Shown here in pieces: positions 1-9,484 of a DNA stretch of 64,000 nucleotides. A program made the position numbers and the translations under genes. Location: positions 124,001 to 188,000 of the forward strand of contig JBLLNP010000002.1 in the NCBI GenBank assembly GCA_048058975.1. Direction: 5' to 3'. The first letter of the stretch is position 1. Each line of letters begins with the position of its first letter. This DNA comes from RHLJ01 sp048058975 (GTDB taxonomy: Bacteria; Bacteroidota; Rhodothermia; Balneolales; Balneolaceae). Under the pieces are notes generated by a model, which saw nothing but the letters and a program-made list of their open reading frames with translations, was not told the DNA's origin and searched no databases.

Positions 1-1875
1 GATAAGCAAAGTGGAGAAGCTCAGAATATCATCCCCCAACCGCCAACAGGAGATTATTCCTACAACTGGAATTGGGATTCTCCTTTTTTTGTGAGTGTGC
101 ATGATAACAAACGCTTGTATTTCGCTTCAGACAGAGTGCTTAGAAGCGATGATATGGGGCAAAGTTGGAGAGAAATCAGCGGGGATCTAACTCGTCAGAT
201 TGATAGGAATAAGCTGGAAGTAATGGGCAAAGTGTGGCCTATGGATGCCGTTGCAAAGAACGCATCCACTACGCAATATGGTAACATTGTAGCTTTGGCA
301 GAATCTCCGATTAATGAGAATATTATATTTGCCGGGACAGACGACGGATTGATTCACGTCAGTGAAGACGGTGGAGAAAACTGGCGAAAGCTGGATGAAT
401 TCCCTGGTGTTCCCGAAATGACCTACGTGAATGAAATCATTGCTTCTGCTCATGATGTAAATACGGTATATGCTGCCTTCAATAATCATAAGAGAGGAGA
501 CTTTAAGCCGTACATCCTTAAGAGTACCAATCTCGGAAGGTCATGGAAATCCATCGCCAGTAACCTCCCGGAAAGAGGTTCGGTGTATGCCATCGAAGAA
601 GATCATGTTAAACCGGAACTGTTGTTTGTTGGTACAGAATTCAGCCTTTTTGCTACGCTGGATGGCGGTAAATACTGGAAGCAAATGAATAATGGTTTGC
701 CAACGATTGCAGTTCGAGACATCAACATTCAGCAAAGAGAAAACGATCTTGTTTTGGCGACGTTTGGTCGCGGCTTCTATATCATGGATGATTACTCTGC
801 GCTTCGGGAATTCACTTCTGATGTACAGGAAAAAGAAGCGCATTTATTTTCTGTTCGCGATCCTTTTCAATACATCGAGTACAGTGCGATTGCGGCAAGT
901 GAGGATATTTTCTGGCTTGGCCCTAAAGGCTTTCAGGGTGAGGATTTTTATTTAGGTGAAAATCCAAAATTTGGTGCGGCATTCACTTTTTATGTAAAGG
1001 ATGGATACAAAAAGCTTGAGGAAATCCGTGAAGAAGAAGAAAAAGCAAAGCGTAAAGATGGAGAAACGGTTTATTATCCAAGCTACGACCAATTGGTTGC
1101 TGAAGAAGAGGAAGAAGCTCCTTTCTTGATTTTCACCATCAGGGATGCAAATGGAGAAGTAATCAACGATCTTAGAGCTTCAGCAAGTAAAGGCATAAAC
1201 AGAGCTTACTGGGATTTGACTTATCCGGATGTTGAAGAGGTTCGTACGAATACGGCAAATCCAAAAACCAATCTGAATTCCGGAATTATGGTACTTCCGG
1301 GTATGTATTCAGTTCAGTTATCGAAAAGTGTGAATGGAGAAGTTACGGTGCTTTCTGAGCCTGTTCAGTTCGAAGTTAAATCACTCAATAATCGTACATT
1401 ACCTGCTACTGATCCGGCAGAAATGCTCGCCTATCACAAACAACTAACCGCACTTTCGAAAACAGCAAACAGTGCTACCAATGCGTACAATGAATTGAAT
1501 GATCGCTTAGAGTACTATAAAGCAGCAGCCCGTATTACGAGCAGTGAACGATTGAATTCGATGATTTCAGAAATGGAAAATGGATTAGAGGAGGTGAGAG
1601 TGATTATGTTTGGAGATCGCAATAAATCCAGATTAGAGATAGACCAGGCACCTTCGCTGAACACGAGAATAAATGTAGCCATTGGCGCAGGAATGTCGTC
1701 TCAATCAGATCCGCCAGAAACTTCTAAAATGGTAAAGCAAATTGCGGAAGCCCAGCTTAAGCCTGTTATCGATTCACTGAAAAATATGCTGGAAAATTCA
1801 GTGCCGGCAATAGATGCAGAACTAAACCGACTTGGTGCCCCATGGACCCCGGGAAGGATTATAGATTTGGAGTAG
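1..1875 (+). CDS. VPS10/sortilin-like BNR-repeat exported protein, 5'-truncated by window edge
   Basis: The frame is open from base 1, so the gene enters from the left; a GTG at 91 is only an internal codon. The visible 624 residues begin with BNR/VPS10-type beta-propeller blades: recurring Asp-box-like units such as SDDMGQSW, SEDGGENW, STNLGRSW and LDGGKYW are spaced over the first ~260 residues. A linker rich in Glu and Lys follows (about residues 340-375), then a beta-rich segment and a helical C-terminal ~150 residues. In Bacteroidota/Balneolota such proteins are usually annotated as WD40/YVTN or sortilin-like glycosyl-hydrolase-like proteins of ~1000 residues and are exported. No enzymatic activity can be assigned from this part. 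The stop is TAG at 1873. Confidence 0.8.
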   Translation, partial: DKQSGEAQNIIPQPPTGDYSYNWNWDSPFFVSVHDNKRLYFASDRVLRSDDMGQSWREISGDLTRQIDRNKLEVMGKVWPMDAVAKNASTTQYGNIVALAESPINENIIFAGTDDGLIHVSEDGGENWRKLDEFPGVPEMTYVNEIIASAHDVNTVYAAFNNHKRGDFKPYILKSTNLGRSWKSIASNLPERGSVYAIEEDHVKPELLFVGTEFSLFATLDGGKYWKQMNNGLPTIAVRDINIQQRENDLVLATFGRGFYIMDDYSALREFTSDVQEKEAHLFSVRDPFQYIEYSAIAASEDIFWLGPKGFQGEDFYLGENPKFGAAFTFYVKDGYKKLEEIREEEEKAKRKDGETVYYPSYDQLVAEEEEEAPFLIFTIRDANGEVINDLRASASKGINRAYWDLTYPDVEEVRTNTANPKTNLNSGIMVLPGMYSVQLSKSVNGEVTVLSEPVQFEVKSLNNRTLPATDPAEMLAYHKQLTALSKTANSATNAYNELNDRLEYYKAAARITSSERLNSMISEMENGLEEVRVIMFGDRNKSRLEIDQAPSLNTRINVAIGAGMSSQSDPPETSKMVKQIAEAQLKPVIDSLKNMLENSVPAIDAELNRLGAPWTPGRIIDLE

Positions 1876-1922
1876 ATAAATTAACGAGCGTTCGAGATAA
1901 GAAATTCAAAAGGATACTTACT

Positions 1923-2018
1923 AGGTCATTCCGCGGCGGATGCCCGGAATCTAGAGCGGGTTAAATACAAATTTTACCATAGATAATTCTAGATTCCTGC
2001 CTTCGCAGGAATGACCTT
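1923..2018. repeat. Imperfect inverted repeat, ATTCC/GGAAT hairpin family
   Basis: The left arm (1923-1955) and right arm (1988-2018) are imperfect reverse complements, both ending outward in GGTCATTCC/GGAATGACC and inward in GGAATCTAGA/TCTAGATTCC. It lies between two convergent genes, so it could form a transcript-end hairpin. Related hairpins occur at 19378-19488 and 49771-49798. Confidence 0.7.
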
Positions 2019-2082
2019 AAAGCAATTTCAGATGTTCTAAAAGTACTTCCTATTTCGAATGTTCTTTAAAAAACAGTCATTC

Positions 2083-3969
2083 CTAAACCCGTTCAGCCAA
2101 TTCCAACCACCGGAGTTCTTTCTCTTCAAGTAGTTCTTTCAGTTCGGCATACTCAAGAGACAATTTCTGCAGGGCTTCATAATCTTGTTCTGTACTCATA
2201 GAAGATTCGATTTCAGACTTTTGAGTCTCTAATTGCTCTATCTCTTTTTCCAGTTTTTGGTATTCTTTCTTCTCATTGAAGCTGAGTTTTTTAGCCTCTC
2301 CTGATGAATGCTTGGCCTCGGCTTCTTTCTTTAATTCCTTTTTTTCGGAATGTTTTTTTGGTTCAACAGAAGCGGCCTCAGTTTGATCTTTGTATTCCTG
2401 ATATGTGCCGTTAAAGTCGTTGATAACCCCATTTCCTTCAAACACAAAATAGTGATCGACCAGATTGTCCATGAAATAGCGATCGTGGGAAACGATAATC
2501 AGGCATCCTCCAAAATCGGCAAGGAAAGACTCCAATTTTTCCAGAGTGACAAGATCCAAATCATTGGTAGGCTCATCAAGAATCAGAAAATTTGGGTTTT
2601 TGATGAGTACCATCATTAATCCAAGCCGGCGCTTTTCTCCACCACTGAGTTTGGCTACAGGGGTGTATTGCATTTTAGAGTTGAACATGAAATGTTCCAG
2701 AAACTGCGAAGCTGAAATCGTATCTCCATTCGAAAGCTCAATTACTTCGGCCACTTCTTTAATCACATCAATTACCCGTTCGTTTTCTTTGAACGAAATA
2801 CCCTGCTGTTTGTAATGTCCATAAATAATGGTTTGGCCGGTAAGCACTTCTCCTGAATCGGGTTTCTCTTCCCCGGTTATGATTTTCAGAAATGTACTTT
2901 TACCTACTCCGTTCTTTCCGATAATTCCAATTTTCTCGCCCTTATTAAAAGAATATTCGAAGTTGTTGAGAATGGTTAAATCGCCATAGGATTTCTTCAC
3001 TTGCTTGAGTTCAAGAACCTGTCCGCCAATCCGGGAAACACTCACATCCAGTTTTATTTCCTGCTTTATTTTACCCGAGTTAGCTTTCTTTTCAGTTTCG
3101 TAAAAGGCATCAATCCTGGATTTTGATTTAGTGGTTCTTGCCTTGGGCTGGCGGCGCATCCATTCCAGTTCTCTCTTGGCGAGCTTTCCGGCTTTGGCTA
3201 CTTCAGTGGCATAAACTTCTTCCCTCTCGGCTTTCTTTTGCAGAAAGTACTCGTAATTCCCTTTGTGGTGATACAGTTGGCCGTCTTCAATTTCCAGAAT
3301 ATGATTACACACCCGATCAAGAAAATAGCGATCATGGGTAACCATCAATAAAGTCATAGTACTTTTGGTGAGATAAGCTTCCAGCCACTCAATCATTTCA
3401 ACATCCAGATGGTTGGTAGGTTCATCCAGAATCAGTAAATCGGGTTCATCCAACAAAGCAAAAGCAAGGGCAACACGCTTTCTCTGTCCTCCCGAAAGAG
3501 ATGCAATAGATTGATCTAAATCGTGGATATTGAGATGTCCAAGAATTTGCTGTAACCGTTGTTCATAATCCCATGCATTTGCGGCGTCCATTTTAGCGAG
3601 CGCTTTATCAAACGCTTTTTGTGTTTCTTCGGAATAGTTTTCGGCCTGAGCCTCCACTGCTTTTTCATATTCCCGTGCCACTTTCACCATCTCGTTATCA
3701 CCGTGGGTAATAAACTCATTTATAGTGAGGGAATCATCCAGTTCGGGTTCTTGCTCTAATAAGCTTATCCGAATTCCATTTCGAACCATAACCTCACCCG
3801 AATCTGGCACTTCTTTACCAGCCATAATTTTGAGGAGGGTGGATTTCCCGGTTCCGTTCTGTGCGATGAGCGCGGTTTTATCTCCTTTCGATATACCGAA
3901 AGTCAATCCTTCAAAAAGAAGTTTAAGCCCGTATTTTTTGCCAAGATTCTCGGTAGATAAGTAAGTCAT
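2083..3969 (-). CDS. ABC-F family ATPase (Uup-like, two ABC domains plus C-terminal coiled coil)
   Basis: 628 residues with two ABC cassettes and no membrane segment, the layout of ABC-F proteins, which act at the ribosome or in DNA/translation housekeeping rather than in transport. Domain 1 has a Walker A near residues 36-44 (AQNGTGKST, with Ala in place of the usual first Gly), signature LSGGQ near 157 and Walker B LLILDEPTNHLD near 175. Domain 2 has GKNGVGKST near 349, LSGGEKRR near 440 and FLILDEPTNDLD near 459. Residues ~545-628 are a Lys/Glu-rich coiled coil, as in Uup. The assignment to ABC-F is firm; the Uup subgroup is inferred from the C-terminal coiled coil. ATG start at 3969. Confidence 0.92.
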   Translation of the reverse strand: MTYLSTENLGKKYGLKLLFEGLTFGISKGDKTALIAQNGTGKSTLLKIMAGKEVPDSGEVMVRNGIRISLLEQEPELDDSLTINEFITHGDNEMVKVAREYEKAVEAQAENYSEETQKAFDKALAKMDAANAWDYEQRLQQILGHLNIHDLDQSIASLSGGQRKRVALAFALLDEPDLLILDEPTNHLDVEMIEWLEAYLTKSTMTLLMVTHDRYFLDRVCNHILEIEDGQLYHHKGNYEYFLQKKAEREEVYATEVAKAGKLAKRELEWMRRQPKARTTKSKSRIDAFYETEKKANSGKIKQEIKLDVSVSRIGGQVLELKQVKKSYGDLTILNNFEYSFNKGEKIGIIGKNGVGKSTFLKIITGEEKPDSGEVLTGQTIIYGHYKQQGISFKENERVIDVIKEVAEVIELSNGDTISASQFLEHFMFNSKMQYTPVAKLSGGEKRRLGLMMVLIKNPNFLILDEPTNDLDLVTLEKLESFLADFGGCLIIVSHDRYFMDNLVDHYFVFEGNGVINDFNGTYQEYKDQTEAASVEPKKHSEKKELKKEAEAKHSSGEAKKLSFNEKKEYQKLEKEIEQLETQKSEIESSMSTEQDYEALQKLSLEYAELKELLEEKELRWLELAERV

Positions 3970-4047
3970 GAATAGTCTGAAGTCAGGATTCTTTGAATGG
4001 TATTAATATACGTCGAAATGAAGGGAAGCAGTGATATGCACAAAAAT

Positions 4048-6684
4048 TTATTCTTCCGGCTTATTGATAGTCCAGCAGCGTAAGCCTTCCCTTGTCTGAG
4101 CAATTAACTCTTTTTGTCCGTCTCCATTCAAATCTGCGATCAGTGGATACCTCATTCCTGAAGTGGGAATGTTGAAGATTCTCTTACCAGTTAAAATCTC
4201 CCAGGCAAACAGCCGCCCAAAATCCGCTAGTGCAATCAGGTCCATATTTCCATCGCCATTGATATCTATGATTTGAGGATCCAAAGTGGAGGAAGCAGGT
4301 TGTCCAAGGCTGTGAGTAAGTTTCAGTTCACCGATTGGATTGAACATGAAGACAGAACCATTTGCGCTCTGAGTTAAATAAAGGTCAGAACGGTAAAACC
4401 GTACGCTGTCACGCAAAAGTATATTTGGTTCAACCGAGAAACTGGTCAGCTGATTATTGGTCGCATATACAGATTTTATGGAGATCGAATCCATTTGAAT
4501 ACTAATTGCGATGGAGTCTTTGAAACTTGGATTTTTACCAACAGAGTAAATATATCCGTCGGTAGCCGAACCCATAACCTGATTATTGAAAATAGTTGGT
4601 GAACTGGTAAAGCTGGCATTGGTAAATGTAGGATAGCCCGGCCGAATACCTCCGCTTCGCAACCAGCCGTGAAGGATGTTTTCAGAATAAGCCCAGATCG
4701 ACCATGTACCATCTACCTGTTCAAATACAGGCTGTTGAGTAACTATGGTATTTGTGAGCTGGGGCCAACCCCGGACATTTTGCCCACGTCCGTCAATTAC
4801 ATGAATTCTTCTGTTTTCGGTAGCCACAATGATCTCTGGGATTCCGTTTCTCAAAACATCGGTAACAACTATAGGGGCGCTGATTCGCTCTCCGATTTCA
4901 ATCGGGAATTGTGGCAGGATATTACCACCTTCGTTCCAGGCATAGATTTTAGTTCCGGCAGCAAGGAGAATAATAGGTTGACCGTTTCCATACCAATCAT
5001 ACAAAACCGGGCTTCCCACGGGCACATCGCCACCAGTAGTAGCATTCATTACTACCGTTCCGTCAAAAGCCAGAGCCCGGACATTACCCGACTGAGTAGA
5101 GAATATAATTTCCTCTGTCGAGCTGCCTACAATATTCGCCAGTACTGGTGTGCCGGATAAATCTTCTCCATTAATGGGTAATACCCAGAGTTCATCATAA
5201 GGCTGAGTAGAGCCTTCTTCCGTAATCGATTTGAAATTGAAACTCACCGAATTGGAATTCTCGATCCGGGTGAAACTCATTAAGGTGATATCATATTGCC
5301 CGATTAACCCGGTTAAGGTATTTCGGGGCATAAGATAGGGCTCAATAAATTTGAGGAAATCATCTGTATAAGACCATACAAAACCACTCATTTCAGGTGG
5401 CAGATTTCTTCGGGTGTTTGAATAGGTGTCGTTGTAATAAATTACCCGGCGTCTGTTACGGTCTGATTCCACACTTTCAGAAAGCCCTCTTCGCTTGGAT
5501 ATTACAGCCACATCTCTGGAAAAAGAAAGATAAAAATCAGCAAAAGGAACCAGCTCTGAACCAATAAGTTTGGCAAGAACTTCACTTTGAATGTAATAGG
5601 AGTTTCCTGTTTGGGTAGCCAGACCTTGTTCAACAAAGCCATTTATTATATTCCTGAAAGCATTCGCACTTTGCAATTTTCGAAGAAACAGATATTCTCC
5701 GGTTGCCAGTAACCCCGATTCAGGAAAAGTGACCACGGCAAATTCCTTATCAGTAGCCAGGGCCAGATCACGGTAAACATCAGAATCAGAAATTAGCAGC
5801 GAATCTATTCTTGAAAGAGATGTCCTTGGTGCCTGTGGAACAAGTTTTGGCTCAAGTCTGAAAACACCAAAAGCTGCGGCGTTACTTGCAATATACCGGT
5901 CGAGGGTAACAGCTCTGTTTTCTGTAGTAAGAGCGTTGATAAGCTCCGAACGGGTTGTGTCTTTCAGGTTTAATGTTCCAGTAAAATCGAAAGCAGGATT
6001 GGTGTTTTCAGAAGGAGTGAACGCAAGCGAAGCAGGTTGTACCCCAGTGAAAGAGTTCATGATGGAAGGACGATAAGTAACCTGGGTAAATTGTTGCACC
6101 CAATGATCGAGGTGCTCAGTATTTACGATAAGTTGTCCCGGAGCGGGCTCGGATTCTAATTCCATCGCTTTGCCGGTTCCCAGATAGGCTTTTAGCGAAT
6201 TTTCAACAGCACTGCTTGATGGAGAGGCAATTAACCAGTTATTTACCTGGGCTGCAAAAAGCTGGTAGTCCCTGATATTAACTTTGTGAATATTAATTTC
6301 TGAAAACGAATAATTATTTTGTTCGAAAGGTTTGTAGAATGCTGAAACCCATTCTTCAATTTCAGCACTGGTCTGGCTTATCCACAAAAATTGAGATTCG
6401 GTTGAGGCTGTAGGGTAGAGAACCAAAGCTTTTAAATCAAGCTGGCGTGTAAGCATTGAATCGATTTCCAGCACCTGCTGTAAGGCAGATGGAGTTAAAT
6501 CATCCAGAATAGCGGCGTATTCAGTTTCACTGATATCAGACAATTCAACCCCTGATTTTGGAACAATCAGGAATGTAGATTCTTCCGGAATCAACTTAAT
6601 CCAGTTTTTTTGTGGTACCGAGTTACATCCCCAAAAAATGACAATGCAAAAAAAGGTAATGATTGAGCAATGAGTACGTTGCAT
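4048..6684 (-). CDS. Large lipoprotein with C-terminal FG-GAP/VCBS-like beta-propeller
   Basis: 878 residues. The N-terminus is a hydrophobic signal ending in FWGC, so Cys20 is a probable lipidation site. The first ~480 residues are an alpha/beta segment I do not recognise. From ~500 on there are repeated propeller-like units, including two clear calcium-loop FG-GAP motifs near the end (DINGDGNMDL and DLNGDGQKEL). Such propellers are usually binding or scaffold modules in exported proteins. The gene diverges from the BatA-like gene at 6797 and shares a 112-bp promoter gap with it. No catalytic residues were seen. Confidence 0.75.
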   Translation of the reverse strand: MQRTHCSIITFFCIVIFWGCNSVPQKNWIKLIPEESTFLIVPKSGVELSDISETEYAAILDDLTPSALQQVLEIDSMLTRQLDLKALVLYPTASTESQFLWISQTSAEIEEWVSAFYKPFEQNNYSFSEINIHKVNIRDYQLFAAQVNNWLIASPSSSAVENSLKAYLGTGKAMELESEPAPGQLIVNTEHLDHWVQQFTQVTYRPSIMNSFTGVQPASLAFTPSENTNPAFDFTGTLNLKDTTRSELINALTTENRAVTLDRYIASNAAAFGVFRLEPKLVPQAPRTSLSRIDSLLISDSDVYRDLALATDKEFAVVTFPESGLLATGEYLFLRKLQSANAFRNIINGFVEQGLATQTGNSYYIQSEVLAKLIGSELVPFADFYLSFSRDVAVISKRRGLSESVESDRNRRRVIYYNDTYSNTRRNLPPEMSGFVWSYTDDFLKFIEPYLMPRNTLTGLIGQYDITLMSFTRIENSNSVSFNFKSITEEGSTQPYDELWVLPINGEDLSGTPVLANIVGSSTEEIIFSTQSGNVRALAFDGTVVMNATTGGDVPVGSPVLYDWYGNGQPIILLAAGTKIYAWNEGGNILPQFPIEIGERISAPIVVTDVLRNGIPEIIVATENRRIHVIDGRGQNVRGWPQLTNTIVTQQPVFEQVDGTWSIWAYSENILHGWLRSGGIRPGYPTFTNASFTSSPTIFNNQVMGSATDGYIYSVGKNPSFKDSIAISIQMDSISIKSVYATNNQLTSFSVEPNILLRDSVRFYRSDLYLTQSANGSVFMFNPIGELKLTHSLGQPASSTLDPQIIDINGDGNMDLIALADFGRLFAWEILTGKRIFNIPTSGMRYPLIADLNGDGQKELIAQTREGLRCWTINKPEE

Positions 6685-6796
6685 GAATGGAATTAGACCG
6701 TCCTTTTTTGAATATTACAATACATGGTTAATGCAGGAAAATTCAAAAAGTTCCTTCGTTAGTATTTCAACAAAAATAACAATTTTTCAGAGCTAA

Positions 6797-8890
6797 ATGA
6801 GTTTTTTAAGCCCGCTTTTTTTGATCGCCATTTCAGCCATCGGGCTTCCTCTCATTATTCATCTTCTGAACCTGAAACGGCCACAACGGGTACAATTTTC
6901 CACACTAGCGTTCTTCAAAGAGCTCCAGAAAACCACCATTCGCAAAATCAGGATAAAAAAATATCTGCTTTTATTACTGAGATTATTAGCAATCGCTTGT
7001 CTGGCTATTGTTCTTGCAAGGCCTTTTTTACCGCCCGGACTTAGCGGAGCAGCCAATAGCCAAGCCCCGGCACTTAATGCTATTCTTATCGATAACAGTA
7101 TTAGTATGAGCAGGATTGGAGACAAAGGCCCCCTGATTGATCAGGCAAAAAAGATTGTAAAAGCAATAGAATCCTCATCAAAAGAAGATGATCGGTTTAT
7201 TCTTCAGGTTACTAACGGCGAGGCTCAGTACACCACTATAATCGGGCACAATCAGCTTCTCAGAAGGATTGAGGAAATTGACGTGGTTTCGTCAGGAAAC
7301 TACACGAATCAAAGAATAGAAAATTTATTCCAGATACTGGAAGAAGCGCCCTATGAGAATAAAAGACTCTTTATTTTGGGAGATGGCCAATCTAGCCAGT
7401 TTTCAAGGGAAGTTCCTGAGGCTCCCGAACAAGCAATTGTTTCTACCTTGATAAACCTTGGGAATGTTGATGTCCAGAATACAGTAATCTCTCGCATTGA
7501 GTCGTCCACGAATATGATTGGCAGAAATCTACCTGTCAATCTCACTGTTAACGTTTTGAACAAAAGTAGCGTGCCAGTGGCTAATCAGTTCGTTTCGCTG
7601 GAGTTTATGGGGGATCTTGTAGGTCAGTACTCTCTTTCGTTAGAAGCAAACTCGGGTAAAACATTCAGTTTTGAAGTAATCCCCAAAAAGGTAGGTTCTT
7701 CAAACGGAAAAGTAATTATAGAAGGGGATGAATTCACGCTTGATAATGAGTACTTCTTCACAATAGAAGTACCTGAAACCCGGAAGATTCTATGGGTTCA
7801 GGAAGAAAACCCTGCAACCTCACCGATTGAGTCTTACACCGGAGTTGTGTTAGAAGCTTCCGAGAATAACGATGCTCAGCTGATGTATGAAAAATCAGAT
7901 TCGGGAATTTTGGGAACAAATGAAATCTTTGAATACGATGCCATCATTCTGGATGGAATAAAAACTATTCCTGAGTTTTCATTAAGTAATCTTCAGGACT
8001 TCGTTCAGGGTGGAAAAGGAGTAATTTTTTATCCCTCACAAGAAGGGGATATCCGAAATTACAATGCCTTTCTGAGGCAGTTCAATGTGGGTGATTTTGA
8101 AGGTATTGTCGGGGAATATGCTTCATTCAGGCCAGCGGCAAAAGGGAATGAGTTTCAGCAGGATCATCCTGTTTTTGCAGGCTTATTCGAACGTAGCGAA
8201 GAAGAGGAACTAAGAATTGCTGATCCGGATATCTACTACTATTACAAGTTAAAACCCTCTTCTTCACCTGGTGGTTTTAACATTATCACCCTGAACTCCG
8301 GAGATCCATTAATTCGTGAAAAAAGGTTTGGAGAAGGACGACTTATCATTTCAGCTATCGGTAACTCACCGGGTTGGTCTAATTTCGCGGTTAAGCCGCT
8401 ATATGCTCCTTTATATTACCGTTCCTTATTGTATGCTGCGTCTTCTGATGACGGAGGATTTTCAGACCATGTTCTCGGAGAAGTTTTTAACTGGACAGGT
8501 AGTCTCGATGCCGGCCAAGCTACTATTCTTGTAGGCAATGAAACGGTACTTCCCGAAAGCCGTGTAACAGCGGGAGGAGTGCAACTGAGCTATCCCGCCG
8601 AAGCCTGGGAACCAGGATGGGTCACTGTTTCGGATGAGAATCGCAAATACTCTGTAGCACTTAATTTGGAACGGAATGAATCTGACTTTGGTAGCGAAGG
8701 ATTAGAGTCTGCACTAAAAGATATTGCATACGTTGACGCTTCGGAGATCGGTGAAGAATCGCTTGAAGCAGAAATTAAGGCATCCGGTTTTGGAAGGGAA
8801 ATCTGGAGCTGGTTTATGGTGGCAGGATTGCTTTTTTTAGTTATGGAATCCTTGATTTCAGTACTTTATAAGGCAGAAACGGTTAGCTAA
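6797..8890 (+). CDS. BatA/VWA-domain inner-membrane protein
   Basis: 697 residues. The N-terminus matches the BatA N-terminal domain: a membrane segment at ~4-26 with the PLIIHLLNLKRP signature, and a second at ~55-78. A von Willebrand A-like domain follows, with the MIDAS-type DNSIS at residues 99-103. Then come beta-rich segments and a glutamine-amidotransferase-like fold region, and a single C-terminal membrane helix near 670-692. This layout is common in Bacteroidota genes near aerotolerance (Bat) or MoxR systems, but no moxR gene is in view. The TAA stop overlaps the ATG of the next gene by one base, indicating translational coupling. Confidence 0.8.
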   Translation: MSFLSPLFLIAISAIGLPLIIHLLNLKRPQRVQFSTLAFFKELQKTTIRKIRIKKYLLLLLRLLAIACLAIVLARPFLPPGLSGAANSQAPALNAILIDNSISMSRIGDKGPLIDQAKKIVKAIESSSKEDDRFILQVTNGEAQYTTIIGHNQLLRRIEEIDVVSSGNYTNQRIENLFQILEEAPYENKRLFILGDGQSSQFSREVPEAPEQAIVSTLINLGNVDVQNTVISRIESSTNMIGRNLPVNLTVNVLNKSSVPVANQFVSLEFMGDLVGQYSLSLEANSGKTFSFEVIPKKVGSSNGKVIIEGDEFTLDNEYFFTIEVPETRKILWVQEENPATSPIESYTGVVLEASENNDAQLMYEKSDSGILGTNEIFEYDAIILDGIKTIPEFSLSNLQDFVQGGKGVIFYPSQEGDIRNYNAFLRQFNVGDFEGIVGEYASFRPAAKGNEFQQDHPVFAGLFERSEEEELRIADPDIYYYYKLKPSSSPGGFNIITLNSGDPLIREKRFGEGRLIISAIGNSPGWSNFAVKPLYAPLYYRSLLYAASSDDGGFSDHVLGEVFNWTGSLDAGQATILVGNETVLPESRVTAGGVQLSYPAEAWEPGWVTVSDENRKYSVALNLERNESDFGSEGLESALKDIAYVDASEIGEESLEAEIKASGFGREIWSWFMVAGLLFLVMESLISVLYKAETVS

Positions 8891-9474
8891 TGAAAGAAAT
8901 ACTTCTCATATTTTTTTACGGTACGGTGATATTATTCACCGCTGCTTCTACTATTCTTGCGGGATACTCACTTCAGAATAAATTCCGTTTGCGAAATGTG
9001 CGATTAAATTGGAGAGCGGGCAAAATGAAAGGCTATCCTCTATTTGCAACGGTCTTTCTTGGGTTGATAGGTACATTGGGTTTCATCGTTTATCTGATTG
9101 GGGACACCGCTAACTATCTGATTTTCACCGCATATTTTTGGATTGGCTGTATGTGGTTTGTATCCAGCTATCTGGCTTCTAAGCATTACATAACCGATCA
9201 CGGCATTGTGAAAAACCTGAACGAACCGTCTCAGACAATCCCCTGGTTCCAGGTGTTAGATTTTGTAGAAAGAGAAGGTTTACAGGGTTCGGAATTTACT
9301 TTTACTTATTCAGAGATTGACAAATCTTTAACTAATGGATATAAGCAGCTTCGCTTGTTTGTCCCTGTAACCAAACGCAAAGCATTTAAAAAAGTGGTAT
9401 CTTTGAAGTTGAAATCGCGATTTGAGGAAGAATCTCTTCCCGAAATCGACCTCAGGAGAATACAAGAAGAATAA
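8890..9474 (+). CDS. Small membrane protein of unknown function
   Basis: 194 residues with about three hydrophobic helices (residues ~4-25, ~50-72, ~78-96) followed by a soluble C-terminal half of beta strands and a basic helix. The second half resembles bacterial PH-like modules in pattern only (inference). The start overlaps the stop of the BatA-like gene (TAATG) and the stop lies 10 bases before hflX, so it is part of that operon. I do not recognise a named family. Confidence 0.7.
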   Translation: MKEILLIFFYGTVILFTAASTILAGYSLQNKFRLRNVRLNWRAGKMKGYPLFATVFLGLIGTLGFIVYLIGDTANYLIFTAYFWIGCMWFVSSYLASKHYITDHGIVKNLNEPSQTIPWFQVLDFVEREGLQGSEFTFTYSEIDKSLTNGYKQLRLFVPVTKRKAFKKVVSLKLKSRFEEESLPEIDLRRIQEE

Positions 9475-9484
9475 AGGACACTGA